DNA from: Paragonimus westermani
Lineage: Eukaryota; Platyhelminthes; Trematoda; Plagiorchiida; Troglotrematidae
DNA length: 64,000 bases
Direction: 5' to 3'
Assembly (NCBI GenBank): GCA_008508345.1
Contig: QNGE01000428.1
Span: 62,001-126,000, forward strand
A program made the position numbers and the translations under genes. Shown in pieces: positions 1 to 12,500 of this stretch. The notes under the pieces were generated by a model. The model saw nothing but the letters and a program-made list of their open reading frames with translations. It made no database searches and was not told the origin of the DNA. Numbering within the stretch: position 1 is the first letter of the stretch; each line of letters begins with the position of its first letter.

Positions 1-480
1 GAGTTTTGCTTGTTATCATGATTACCGGCGTAGCTATGTGGTAATAAGATATAACGCCCGTTACTGATGAAACGCCAATGGTAGGATACATTATATAAAC
101 AAAAAAGTGCCTGCGAATTATTAAGGAATGTTAGAGTTATCATAGCAAAAATTTTCACGATCCTAGCACGAACTGACCCAACCAAAACTCTCATACTTGC
201 AGAAGTTTGTAATAGTCCTCAGCAAGACTTTAGTAAGTAATTCATTAACAGATGCGGGTGAAAAATGCCGACAAACTTTTAAACAATTCATTTTTTCATC
301 TAAATTCGCTTCATTTCTCGTGAAAACAATTTTACCCAATCAAAATGAGCGGAAGTGTCGTGAACAATTAAGAGGTAACCTTCGCGACTTAATAACCTTA
401 ACTACTATTTTTAGTAAATGTCCCTCAACATTCTGATTCGAGAAAGTTTGTAGATCGATATGCTTCATATAAATAAATCA

Positions 481-744
481 TTATTTTTTCCTCCTTACGA
501 ACGTTGCTGAGGCGGAACAAAGTTGCACTTTACACCCGTCTCTTGGTTTGTCTTGGGCGCAGTTAACGGGGACAGTCGTGGAAATTTCCGGGACAACAAT
601 TTCCCGTGTTACTTGGTACCAGGAAGAGAATCCAATTTCTGTCAAGCGTGACACGATGCCGCGGTCGAACCAGCGTATTCTTTTGGGGGGTCTCACAACA
701 CAAGTCAATCGAGTTTTGTTAATGATACAGAGCCCACTGTTCAT
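481..744 (-). CDS. Unidentified 87-codon open frame
   Basis: On the minus strand an AG/GTAAGT-like donor (about 806-812) and pyrimidine/AG sites lie just upstream, so it could be a terminal exon of a gene on the minus strand. The product (Arg/Cys/Val-rich) is not recognised and no neighbouring exon could be joined convincingly. Chance is equally likely. Confidence 0.12.
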   Translation of the reverse strand: MNSGLCIINKTRLTCVVRPPKRIRWFDRGIVSRLTEIGFSSWYQVTREIVVPEISTTVPVNCAQDKPRDGCKVQLCSASATFVRRKK

Positions 745-1574
745 GCGTCCTTCCTGTGCGAGTTAATGTGCGGTCTCTGTTGTGGCTGCTCAAATCTGTA
801 GTACTTACCTGGAAGGACGAATCTGTTCGGCTTCATCTTGTGATTTTGGTTTGCGTCTTTGAATTCATTTGGGCAACTCACCGTAGATTCATAAGCAAAA
901 CTCATAAGGGGCTATTCCGTGACACTTTCGTCCTACCGGATCAATTCGATTAATTGATCTAGAGGCAATTCATCTTGACGATAATTCATGCAAGATAACT
1001 CCACTGTTGGTAGACCATTCCTAGGAACGCGGTGTCTGTGACTAAATATGGTAGGTAGTCAAAGTACGGCGAACAATACCTGGGATCGCTGGCTGCTCTT
1101 AATACTCTCCAGCTTCTACTGCGTATTTCTCAACAGCTCCGATCTACTCACTGGTTAACTTAAGGCTCTCATGCTGTACCACTCAGGAGGCCACTATATT
1201 TTTTACATGCAGTATGTGCTGTGCTGACACTGTTGTAGTAATCGGAATTATAGGACTAATAAAAGATAATGAACTAGCTTGACTCAATAGAAATAGAAGA
1301 CCGATTACTGTGGACACAGTTCCACGTTCCTTATCTTTCTGATTACACGCTCTTTTATAGGTGGAAATACGTAGAACAGTTTGCTAAAAAAACGTGAGAC
1401 AGACATGTGTAAGGCAACTCGCGTTCTGTTGGTGCTTGTCTAGCAAAAGGTTCATCTGTTTGGGCTGTCGAAACGATGAGAACAACATTGGCAGTGCATT
1501 ACTGATTGGTTGTAAGGTTAGCAATCCAGCCGATGGGCACGTGGCTTTTCTGTCGTTTGTGAACTGCTAGTTTA

Positions 1575-1775
1575 GGACACAACCGAAACTTGTAAGCGCA
1601 TGCCGAACGAGTTGGGATTGTGTAACAGAACGTGCTGCCATGCTGTCAGTGTCATTTTTATTTTCGTCTGTGTAGGCATTGTGCAAGACGTACTGCGCCT
1701 TCGGTTCTTGATTCTTCGTGTTATTTCCCTTCATGAGACTATTACCTGAGTCCATACTTCCAAAGAACAGTGCTT
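1575..1775 (-). repeat. Dispersed repeat B, copy 1
   Basis: Shares an ordered set of matches with 31465-31672: ACAGAACGTGCTGC, TTTCGTCTGTGTAGG, TTCGGTTCTTGATT-like, TTTCCCTTCATGAGACTAT and CCAAAGAACAG. Both copies have an open minus-strand frame giving AAxSV-type similarity (SMAARSVTQS here, NTAARSVALF there), so a decayed transposon coding piece is possible. Confidence 0.7.
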
Positions 1776-3914
1776 TTTAAGTATGCCATATGCAAATTAG
1801 TCTTCCGGCAGTTTTACTGTTGCTTTTAACAGTCTTCACCTTGGTACAACCCACACTCATAGCCCGGGTGCATCTTTATTCTAGTTGAATCTCTGGTCCG
1901 GCGAGGTGAGTGCCATCTGGTAGACTGGGCGATTCTCATCAGCTTATCGCGTTTGATGAAGAGTAAATAATCCCCGTTTGAGGTTACTCGGTTGATCAGT
2001 CAGCGGGTCAGAATGATGATGAATGTTGATGCGTACATTTATTCGTGACTGGAACTCCTGGACGTGTATCGGGACCATGAGAGTGACGACCAACAACACC
2101 AAGGTTGCAGATATCAGCAACCACCGTTTAGCCAAGCATCGTAGCATAACCGCATCAATAATTCGACCACCTAACATTAATGTTCTGGAATAAAATTAAT
2201 GTCCGCAGCTAAAGCGGACATGATATTTACTCAGTCGACAAATCAGACAAACCGCTGTGTTCCCTGAAATTATGAGTGACACGAAAATACTGTTGTGTAC
2301 GAAATCATAACAAGGTTTAACACTTTTTCACGTGTTCTTTCCAACTCTCAGTCATAACTATTAAGCTGTAGTTTAATACGTTTCCCTACCTTGTTGCTAT
2401 AGTGTTCGTAAAATACAACAAAATACATTATAGATGTTTCCATATGTCGGTGGGAGCCCATTGATATACCTTAATCATCGTGTTCGAAATGAACCGACCT
2501 CGCTTAACAACATGGTTGTTTATGCGTCTAGTTTGTGGGAGCCTTAGAGACTAATTCATACCACCCTACCGACAAATAACGGCAGCATTCGCGCCAATAA
2601 GCTAGGTTATTTTTGTCACCGTGCCTCAGGTCTCCAACCCCCCACTCTCTGAGTCGGTTGCCTTACGCCAACCAACCGCGGTGTCGGCATCATCCTTCGA
2701 ACATGACACAACCGGTTGTGTGCGCACCTAATGACTAAAGAAAAACAAATTCGTTACGAGCCATCTGCATCTTAACAACGCCGTTGCTGATGAATTAGTG
2801 TCATACGATGCGCACGATCGAATGTAGACATGCGTGGTCAGATGCTTGACAGCTCAGTCAAACAACGAAAACATGTAAGCCACTGACCCAGCAACATCTG
2901 CAGACAGGCCAGGTGGATGACTTGGAGAAAAACAAAGTCGGCGGTTATTTGCACGATGGTTTTCGGCTTTACTTCTTACTGACAATACCTCGCGCTTCAG
3001 TGTAATAAGCCGGTTTTTCAGCGAAATGGCATGACACGTTACCTGATTGCTTCAGATGTTTAATATGTGATGTGGCACAATGACAGTGACTGAGAGCATG
3101 TTATAAAAAACATGCGGATATGCTTTCATCCCTTTTCTTTAAAAAGAAGCGCTCCTATCCATGAAATCAGTATTAAGCTGTACAACATAGTTACATTGGT
3201 TACCTCCAATAAGGAAGTAAACTTCCCAGACCCTACAGGCGAAACAGCACGACATTATTGTGTGCGGTGATTGCAGGGTTTATCATTAAATTGCATAAGT
3301 CGACCGTGAGCGACAGTTACAAATTACTCTGACAGGCTAACACCTGATCTGTATCCGATCACTCAGCCTAGTGCAATGCTCATTTGTTGGTAACTTTGTT
3401 CTTTGAACTACTGGAATTGTTGATTCAAGCTGTACACTAGCCACATTAACTGTAGGCCACTTCTTCACAGAACGGGGTGAGACAAAGTGGCTGTGAATAA
3501 ATTTGAGAGCCTTCTAGGACGGCTATTCATTGATTGGCATTCTTTAAAATTCAACCACATTCCCCCTAATGCCCTTCTTAGCTTGATCACAATTTTAAAC
3601 AGAACTGCGATTGTAACGTCATTCTGCTAGTTATCGGTTCCATTGGTCTCCATTTTGTTCTCCTTCCCAACTGGGCATCCTGACGGTAAATCAAATGACC
3701 TTCGCACGTCTGTCAATACTGCATAGTTGATCACGTTATTTTGATTGTTGGTGAGTGGTATGAAATTTTGACTATATTTGAGTTAACTTCATTCGCGATT
3801 GATCATAGGTATAGCAATCCTGCAGATTTTTCAGTTAAACCCTTCCGAAAGGTAGCACTAAACCCAGTTTTCGCTCTTGTCAGAGCAAGTCGGCTGCGTA
3901 TTTCCTGCCGTGGT
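1776..3914. other. Intergenic, nothing recognised
   Basis: No exon-like frame, tRNA or repeat family member was identified between repeat B copy 1 and the first tRNA-like repeat. Confidence 0.5.
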
Positions 3915-4125
3915 AGGGAATAGAATCCTGATCACGCTTTCAGGAGGCAAGGGTGTTCACCACTGCACCACTGGCCTCACATTAGGCACGACTGAAACAT
4001 CATATGTAAATGTTCAGCCCCATTTGCTTGTGAGTAACGAACAGGTTAGCCGATTGTCTCGAGGGGAGGCATAGTAACTGCCTTGTAAACCCCAATCGAT
4101 AACGCCTCGATCAGGACTTCTCTCC
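3915..4125 (-). repeat. Diverged copy of the tRNA-Val-like repeat family
   Basis: On the minus strand CCAGTGGTGCAGTGGTGAAC and CTTGCCTCC resemble the D-arm and anticodon part of a tRNA, followed by a decayed B-box (GATCAGGATTC). The adjoining part matches the body of the 24045-24668 arm on the plus strand: CATTTGCTTG-GAGTAACG, then a GCCTAGACAGG-like patch and the closing GATCAGGACTTCTC. Confidence 0.75.
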
Positions 4126-4788
4126 AAGCTGCAATCGCAGAAGCCATTAACTTATTGTCACTACTAGAGGTTTGTGCGCCGTTGTTTAAATGTATTATAT
4201 GACACTTCCAGAAATGTCTTCTTTCCACAAATTTGGGAAATTTGTTAGGGTAATCTGCATACATATCGGACATCTTCGCAATACTATTGAGGCGTGTTTT
4301 CCGTCGGTTCAAGTTTCTTTCTGTCATATTTAAAACCTCGCGAATCAATCCAAACACATGAAAGCAGTTGTGTTTTGTATCCACTCTCAAATGGTGTCTC
4401 ACGCATATTTGAAGAATGGCAATTCAACTCAAATCCACGTGTGTAAAAGGTAAAACAAGTTTTGTGAGAACACTACTTCATAAGCCCAGCCTCGGCAACC
4501 TATATGCTGTACACTGGATGATCGCGAATACACTTGAACAGTGTCATGAAAAAGCGTGTACCATGTTTTCATATCCTCAATCCGATTCCGGTAGTTTAAT
4601 CCATCGGTACGAGTTGACATCTACACGTCATAACACTATTTCTTCCCTAATTATTGATAAATGTTTGAAGAGTGTGGCTGATTGATTGCCGATCAATTCA
4701 CCTCAGCCTGCGACGTAAAACTTGAATTACGACATAGCCTACTGTGCAGTTGGCTGTCACAGCACTTATCCCAGTATTTTTCTGGAGA
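4126..4788. other. Upstream region of the alpha-tubulin-like gene
   Basis: No TATA box or other promoter could be pinned down. TTATCCCAG (ending about 4773) and TTTTTCTGGAG (ending 4787) are possible splice acceptors just before the ATG, which would allow an upstream leader exon or trans-splicing. Confidence 0.3.
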
Positions 4789-5020
4789 ATGGGTCGGGAA
4801 ATACTCTTACTTCATTTCGGTCAAGCTGGCGTTCAGATAGGTTCTGCTCTGTGGGAATTATTTTGCATGGAACACAGGGTATCCGCAGACGGTCATTTAA
4901 TTACAAACGGACCAGAAAGTCAACTGTCCTCTTCAGAATATGTTTCCACCTTTTTCTACGAAGGAATGAGAACATGGACACCCAGAGCAATTATGGTGGA
5001 TTTGGAACCGACTGTCATCG
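4789..5020 (+). CDS. Alpha-tubulin-like gene, exon 1
   Basis: Codes residues 1-77 plus the first base of codon 78. The ATG at 4789 is chosen because tubulin homology starts at once (GREI, then GQAGVQIG). An in-frame upstream ATG at 4744 would add 15 hydrophobic residues foreign to tubulins. The exon ends in ATC G followed by GTAAGC, a strong donor. The trailing G joins AT at 10896 to make the Asp of EPTVID. Confidence 0.9.
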
Positions 5021-8000
5021 GTAAGCAAAACCATGTCAATCCTACTCTATTATGAGGGTACAAAGGGGGCAGCGTTAAGATCGCCAACTCGAATAATGGG
5101 ACGCCTGAATAAGCATTCAATCAGCTGCCTTCAGAAAAAGAACAGACATCAAAAGCGACAGTACACCAACGGTTGGCACTGTTGCCCAGCTGTTGTATAA
5201 CCATGAAGAAACAGCAACTCTTAGTTAGATCAGGAGAACATAGAGTGGGGGAGAATAACTACTGAAGCAATGGCCGTGTCTAAACATCAAGTGTGTCAAC
5301 ATCAAGTTGCCTACAACTTGAAATCAGACAGATAGACTGTAAGTAAAAATAAGGTCGCAAAACCAAGACAGACTGTGTACGGCTTTTGCTGCCCCTGACT
5401 TATTACGTCCAATTACTTCAAAGACAACTGGAATAAATACCGGTAACATTCACCTCAGTAAACCGAAGTAGTCGCATTCGATTTTGTGTAGGTCGGTTTG
5501 TATACAGCGCTTTGTAAGTGGACACTTTAATGCACTTTTTAATTTGGTTTGCTGCTCAGTACTGGCCAACAAATCTCGTAGTTTCCAACTTCCGCAGCAG
5601 CTCGTAAACTGTCGGGGAAAAGATTAGCTTGTGACGTTCACTGTTTGAGGAGGACTAAGTAAGGGTCTTGAAATGAACAAAATACCACGTACTGCCCTAG
5701 GTTGAAAGTAGTGAGTTAGAAGTCAATCGTGCAGAACCATAAATTAGTATAACGACTGAATTACTAATTCCGGTGAGTTGAAAGCATGTGAGAAAGAAGG
5801 CTATTGGGCCTGTCTGTTGATTAAGTAAGCAGGGGAAAAGGGGAAGTGACGTGTGTGCCTAAAACAGATCGCCTGGCTTGCCACAGACGTCACTCTGTTG
5901 ACCATATCTCACTAACCGAATGACTGCATCAGCTGCATACTTAAGCAGATGGCAAGACGTCTAGACAGTTATCCGTTGATGCTGACTGGCGAACAATTTA
6001 TCAGCCAACATGCTGTAATAATTTTGAAAACTGACGGTCCGGATATAAAGAGAAGACACAGACGAAGTGTCCTAAATTGTCTGCATCACCGACCGCTCAC
6101 AAATGGCCTTTAGGGAAAGCATTTTTGGAAATGTAACTCTTTGTCAGCAGGTTGGTAGGTTGGCTGGGAAGTAGCAGAACACCAAAATGCTTGAATTTGA
6201 GTGTCTACCGCTTTGTGCAATGGAATGTTCATGAAGGCGCCTTACAGAGACCATCTTTCTCTCTCCTAAATCTAACGTTTTCTTGCAGGTTACAGGTGTC
6301 TTGATGTTAAAAATCTCGGTTAGCAAAGGATTTTTATGAAATGCACCTAATTTTTCGTTCATTTTGTTGACGACCTAGAGCATTTTTACTTCCAGAATGA
6401 CGTGGCAATGCATCAGTGACTGCATTGGCTCACTTTGGCCCATGAATGTGAGGACCCTGATATGATTGTTATTATCAACACTGTTATAAGACTGCAACTG
6501 AAACAATTTCCACCCACCACTTATCTTACCCAGGCCTACTTGCTGTACTTGTCCGAAGGGTTGCATTGAGATGAGATAAAACCGTTTATTCATTTCAGGC
6601 AGGACAAAGAGACTGGTTCACATTAAAATTGAATAGAGTCGTAGGATCCCGTTCCACAATACCGAATGTGCAAAACGTTTGACCGATAAGACACTGTCCA
6701 GAACAAACATCACAACTTGATTTCCGTCAGATGATTGGAATGTATGAGGTTCACATACAATTTCATACGTGTGGTTCATAAAGTTGTCATTGTTATTTTC
6801 CGGAGAAACAGAAGGGCTCTAAACATTGCCCAATATTGCAGTTTAATGGTGATTGAAGTCGAATGTACTCAGCTGAAATTGTGGGAGTTAAAACACTTCA
6901 TAGAATTGTTAGTTCATTGGTAAAACTTAAGGTACGATGGATGCTTGCGAGAAATGGGGGTGAATAGTCACCAGTTTCATACAGTATACGGTTTAAATAC
7001 CTTTTTGGCACCGCTTGCTTTGGTGTCTTGTAACTTCCGAAAAACCTACAAAATAGCAGTCGGTATGCCGACAACTGTAGATAAATGCCAAACCAAACAC
7101 CATGGTTTTTCGGCGATTATGAATAAGTATTATTGGAGAATCTATATTAATGTTAACATGCTTAATCTTACCTGAACCTTTGTGTTGTGCTGATTAGTAC
7201 GTGAAGCTAAACACCATATCTTACTTGCTGAGACTTCTGACTAGGTTATTCCCTCACAACCATATGAGTTGGGCACTTCTGCCATTAGTTTTAGACCAGG
7301 TACAACAGGTCAGGTTGTCCGACCGGTTGCTCCAGTTAAGGTCTCTCAAGTCACTATTTCCATGGAAGAAAGATAAGAGGCTATTCGAACTTAAAACTGC
7401 TCCTTCAAATTAACCCAATCTACAAGGCCAACCTGATGAGTGTCGCGTACTGAGCTACCCAATCAAGGAAAATCAGAACACGACTCTGAGCGGCACTAAA
7501 CAATAACAGTTTAATGAAAACAGCACTATTTCTATGTGGACAACAGTATTTAAGACAGCTATTGAGCAACAGGAGTCCTCACATTTTGATTGGCCAGTAT
7601 GTTGCTGTGTTGTTCCACGACTATGGATCTAGCATCTCGGTTGTTTAACATCGATACACGTTCAACAGCAGCTAATCGCCGTCTACGACTGGTTGGTGCT
7701 AGTTTGACCATAATTCCCTCTGTAACAGCTTGTGTACAAACACTGCTTTGCTGGAGCTTCTCCAATCAGGGGACTGATCTGGTTTAAACTCATTACAACC
7801 TTTCCTTTTTGATAAGTGTGCCCACTTCTCGTTGTCAATGTCTCTTCATGGCTTGCGTCACGGGTGTCTATTTCGGGTGACGTCCGCACTCTAAAATACA
7901 CACGATTTCTTCTTTTCACCACCCTGTCCACATCAACATCATATGGTCTATGCCCACGATCAGTGAGCACCACACCACATGTTTATGGATTTTTTCTGGT

Positions 8001-9526
8001 AAACACCTAATAGTGCGACGACAATCAAAGCAGCATATCAGGAATAAGGCAACATTGTTAGGTATACTACCGTTTGAGTGGAACCATCCGTTTTGCTGTC
8101 CAAAATCAGAGACTGCAGATTTTGTTGGTGACATTAGACGTTTGGCGTGATATCAGCTCACTCGCTACATTCTCCTTGAAGGACACTACAACAATTTCCA
8201 TGAAAGTTCCCAGTTCATTCTGATACGTACTGCTGTTGATTAACCATTCTGAGAAAAACGTCAGTAGTAGGAGTCCAACATAAGTTCCTTAAGTTCGCTT
8301 CTATTGTACATTCAGTGCAAGTCTTTTTACCCTGTTCGCTAGACGGCGTAAAAGGCCACCTTCCTGACTGTGCGGCATATATATATATAGTACTTGAAAA
8401 AGAGGGCACATAATGAGTAGTGAACGATTTATTGTGACGTTTCAAATCTACACTAGGATCCGTCATCAAACAAGTAAGTGTCGGAATGAAATTGTTCTAC
8501 CGCTCACCCTGTCCACTTGTCCGTCTGTCTTCGCTCGTTTTTCGTTTCAGCGTCAACGATGCTGGCATAGTGGCTGTCTATGCCTACGTGTTGATTGAAC
8601 GAACTTCGCGAATAGAGAGCTTCTAGTACAAGCCGTTCCCTCTACATGCTGACCCGCGCGACAACTTTCGCACGATCTATGACTGACCTCGTGACCTGTG
8701 TTCGCGCCGTGGTGTCACAATTGTGATCTAGGATCGGCTCGTCGCATTTCTAATTTGTGTTCGTGCACGTGTGTGCGCAGCTGCTTGCCTGTCTCCCCTC
8801 CACACTGTTGGTCACACCCGAGTCATGGAGTCGCGTAGACCACGCCAGACTGTTCGTGTGGTTCTACATGATCCTTAGCATTCATCAGAGCCGAACGGAG
8901 TGTTGAGTTTGGCTTGTGTGATATTTGGATGCCCAGTGGTTGAAGCATCCTTTGTACAGCTTCAGATGTGCACTGTCATTCGTATTCTGGGTTTTGCACG
9001 TTCACTTCTTGTGGACCCTCTGATAGATACCTGTATGACACTGCTGGGGTACCCACTGGAAGCAAACAGTTTGTTTTTGTTTTTGTCTTCTGAGTTCGGA
9101 CGAGGTACAGTGCATGTGTGCACCTCGAACTAATGTTCGCACGCAGCTTTTGAGTTGACATGCTGGATGGTTGCTATCGAACTTGAGAATGACATCAGTT
9201 GTTCTCAGTTTACGATAGACAGTGGTTCCAAGCTTGCCATCAGGTCGTCTTATGATCAATACATCGAGAAACGCCAGGTGTGTGTTCTCTTCTTTCTCGC
9301 GTGTAAAGGTTATCCCATCTATTACGTTATTCAGACAGCTGTGGAACTGGTCAAGCTGAGTCTGAGGTAAAACAACAAATGTATCATCCACATATCGAAG
9401 CCACACCTTAGGTTTGAATGTCTGAAAGGCTTCATATTCGAACTGTTTCATTACGGTGTCTGTAAGTAATCCAGATATAGGTGAGTCCAATGGTGTGCCT
9501 GTCTTCTGCAAGTAGACTCGACCGTC

Positions 9527-9567
<41 letters not shown>

Positions 9568-12500
9568 GCTTATGGTGATAATTTGGAAAATTATGATAGG
9601 GATGGTGATGATGATGGCAAACCTTTTGTTAGTGGCGGTGTTGATTTGCAACTGCATAAAACTTGAGTTTCACAGCATTTGTTTAACTGCCCAGTATAAT
9701 CGGTACACCATATGACGGATAACTTCTGTCGAGTGGGACACTGCCTACACAGTTTATACACATGAGAATGTGACTGTGTGCACACCAGGTTTACGAAAGT
9801 TTTATGGCTACTGTATACTGATTGTGAAAGTCTGTTAAACCAGCTACGGAACAAGCAATACTGATCAGTTTACACATTTTGACCAGAAATCACCAATGAC
9901 GTGCAACTAGTTTACGATGTTATAGAATATATTAACACAATGGTCTTAAACTGCGATTCCACATGGGCAGGGATATGCGTGTAGCTTCAGTCTATACTTT
10001 GTATTTGTAGATCGATGGGCTATTATGACTGTTCCCAGGCTCAGTGCTAACACGTTACTCGTGACAAGGAGTTATCGTCTAGTCTGATGATTTTTGCACT
10101 ATTTTAACCACTGTATGATTTTCGTCACACATAGTACAGCACAGCTTGATAACAAGCGTACAACTGCAATAAAATAACCCATTAAAGTGGATAACATTTT
10201 TCATAATAGTAACAGTAACATTGAGAGATAGAAGAGATCAGAACGTACAGGAACGACGAAAACATTGTTGAGAAGCAGTTGATATTTCAGTGGAAAGATC
10301 GTATCGAATAAGGAGAAATTTTTTATTGTTGGAGTTCACTTACACTTTTTTCAACTTCATACTGGCCCAAAACTTTAGCTACTTTTTAAACATCTTTCCA
10401 ATCATACTGAATTGGGTCCCAGACTTTCTTACACAAAAGCTTGCTACGTCAATATTTTTAGGCACAACTGACTTTCTAAGTAAGAGAAGCTGCTTAACAG
10501 TTGTCAGAAACAAAATGACGAGGGAACGGACATTCGGTTATGAGTCCTCGGCCCAGGTAATGTTAGACAGCCACATACATGACTGACTGACAGGTTGCTA
10601 CCTATCGAAACAACACTCCGGAAATTTGACGTTTTTTTATCAACCGAACTAAATTGTTATTTCCATACAACACAGGTTGTTTGTATCATTTTCTCCTGGG
10701 CATACGGTTGGCTGCCACACCCCACAGAATCGGTAGTAGGTGTCATATCTCAGTGTCAAGTTAGCCAGATCGTTTCGGAGATACAGGCATTATGATAACG
10801 TTTTCGGATGGTCCTTCGAGAAAATCGTTACCCTGAACCAAATACTTCAGAAATTATCATAGATTAGTAAAGTATTTCTGTTTTCTTCACTTCAGATGAA
10901 ATACGAGCCGGAACTTACCGAAAACTTTGGAAACCAAACTGTCTGATCACGGGCAAAGAAGACGCAGCGAACAATTACGGAAGAGGAAACTACACTATTG
11001 GGAAACAAAAGATGGGGGAAACCATGGAAACAATCCGTAGATTGGTGGAGGATTCAAATAATTTGGCCGCTTTCGAGCTGGTCCATTCGCACTCAGGAGG
11101 AACTGGATCAGGGATGACCAGTTTGATTATTGACCAGTTATGTGATGAATATGGGAAAAAATTCAAATTCAGTACTTCCATTTTTCCGTCAGCAATGTAC
11201 TCACAATCCACTGTGGATCCATATAACTCAATATTGCATTCGCATGCAACCATTGAAACACTGGACTGTGACATTCTAGTGGACAATCAAACCTTGTTTG
11301 AACGATGCACTAGAAACCTAAACATGCAGCAGCCCTCATTCACGGAAATCAACCGTCTGCTAGCTCAGATGCTTAGCTCGGTATTCATGTCTCATCGATT
11401 TGTCTATCACGGCTCACAGCACGCTGATACTACGGAACTTCTGACAAACTTGATACCCTACCCGAGAATTCATTTTCCTTCTCTATTCTATGCACCATTG
11501 TTCTCTCATTGTCAAATGGATCACAATGCGCTCTCAGTCTCCGAATTAACTAGAACCGTGTTCAGCGAGGATGCACAAACCATAGATTTTCCTTGTAAGC
11601 GGAACGCGTATATTTCGTGTGCTATGTTGTATCGTGGTTTAAGCAGTCCGAGGCAAATTTACGATGCTTTAAAATTGGTGAAGGGGACTCCAAGTATCGG
11701 AGCCACCTTCGTGGACTGGTGTCCGACTGGTTTTAAAGTCGGACTGAACATGTTCCCACCAATTACATTTCCGAACTCTCCTTTGGCCGACACACCCCGT
11801 TCTATATGTATGCTGGCGGGTAATCTGGGCATGCGACATGCCTGGCACCGAAATAACTCAAAGTTCGATATTTTGTTCAGTCGTCGAAGTTTTGTGCACT
11901 GGTATATCAGTGAAGGTGTAGAAGAAAGTGAATTCGTTGAGGCACGTGATGATATGGCCTATCTTGAACAGGATTACGTGGAACTGATGAGCGAGTCTAT
12001 TCAAGATATGGATATGCTGGTAGCACCAACTCAAGCAACAACACACACAGCAGCCGTTCCAACAACGATGCTAACTAATAAACGTTCACATGCATCCAGT
12101 CTGGCACAGACTAGTCTGCACTACCAGCAGCAGCAACAAATGTCACAAGAACAACAACGTTTGCAACCACAACAAATTGGTGCTGACAGTGTGCATTCCC
12201 GAATTAGTTCACATCCAACGCAAGCGGTAGACTACGAGTCTAGGCAAACTCCTCAATCGAACAATGCTAACACGATACACAATGAGCGCAATTTCCACAA
12301 TAATCGGCGGCAGTATAGCAAAAAATTTGGTCAATCAGATGTGATTGATTGGATTTCCTCATCAGAACGTCCAGAAACAGTGAGTCGTTCGTCTATAGCG
12401 CAATCAACAGCTCAACGACATGGCATGCAAGTACCAAGACACCACTATCACCGTAAGCCGCAAAACCGGTTTGCTATTCAGCATGGTGAAGCGGGAGACG

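Larger units (their letters stand above)
5021..10895 (+). other. Intron of the alpha-tubulin-like gene
   Basis: Phase-1 intron of 5875 bases with GTAAGC donor and a TTTTCTTCACTTCAG acceptor. Apart from the antisense Penelope-like relic (about 8535-9530), the (TA)17 tract that follows it and a short AT run at 8377-8389, I see no gene in it. Short open frames at 6144-6593 (-), 6735-7175 (+) and 7683-7973 (-) have no recognisable similarity. Confidence 0.85.

Noticed and set aside
4744..4788. Starting the tubulin at the upstream in-frame ATG
   Set aside because: It would add 15 hydrophobic residues unlike any tubulin N terminus; homology begins right at 4789.
7428..7460. Hammerhead ribozyme (CTGATGAG core)
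   Set aside because: No GAAA core with pairing stems follows at the needed distance; the same applies to CTGATGAG at about 40259 and 56357.
7683..7973. C-terminal end of an LTR-retrotransposon integrase on the minus strand
   Set aside because: RRNRVYFRVRTS is vaguely like integrase tails, but no catalytic DDE region, LTR or chromodomain is visible nearby.
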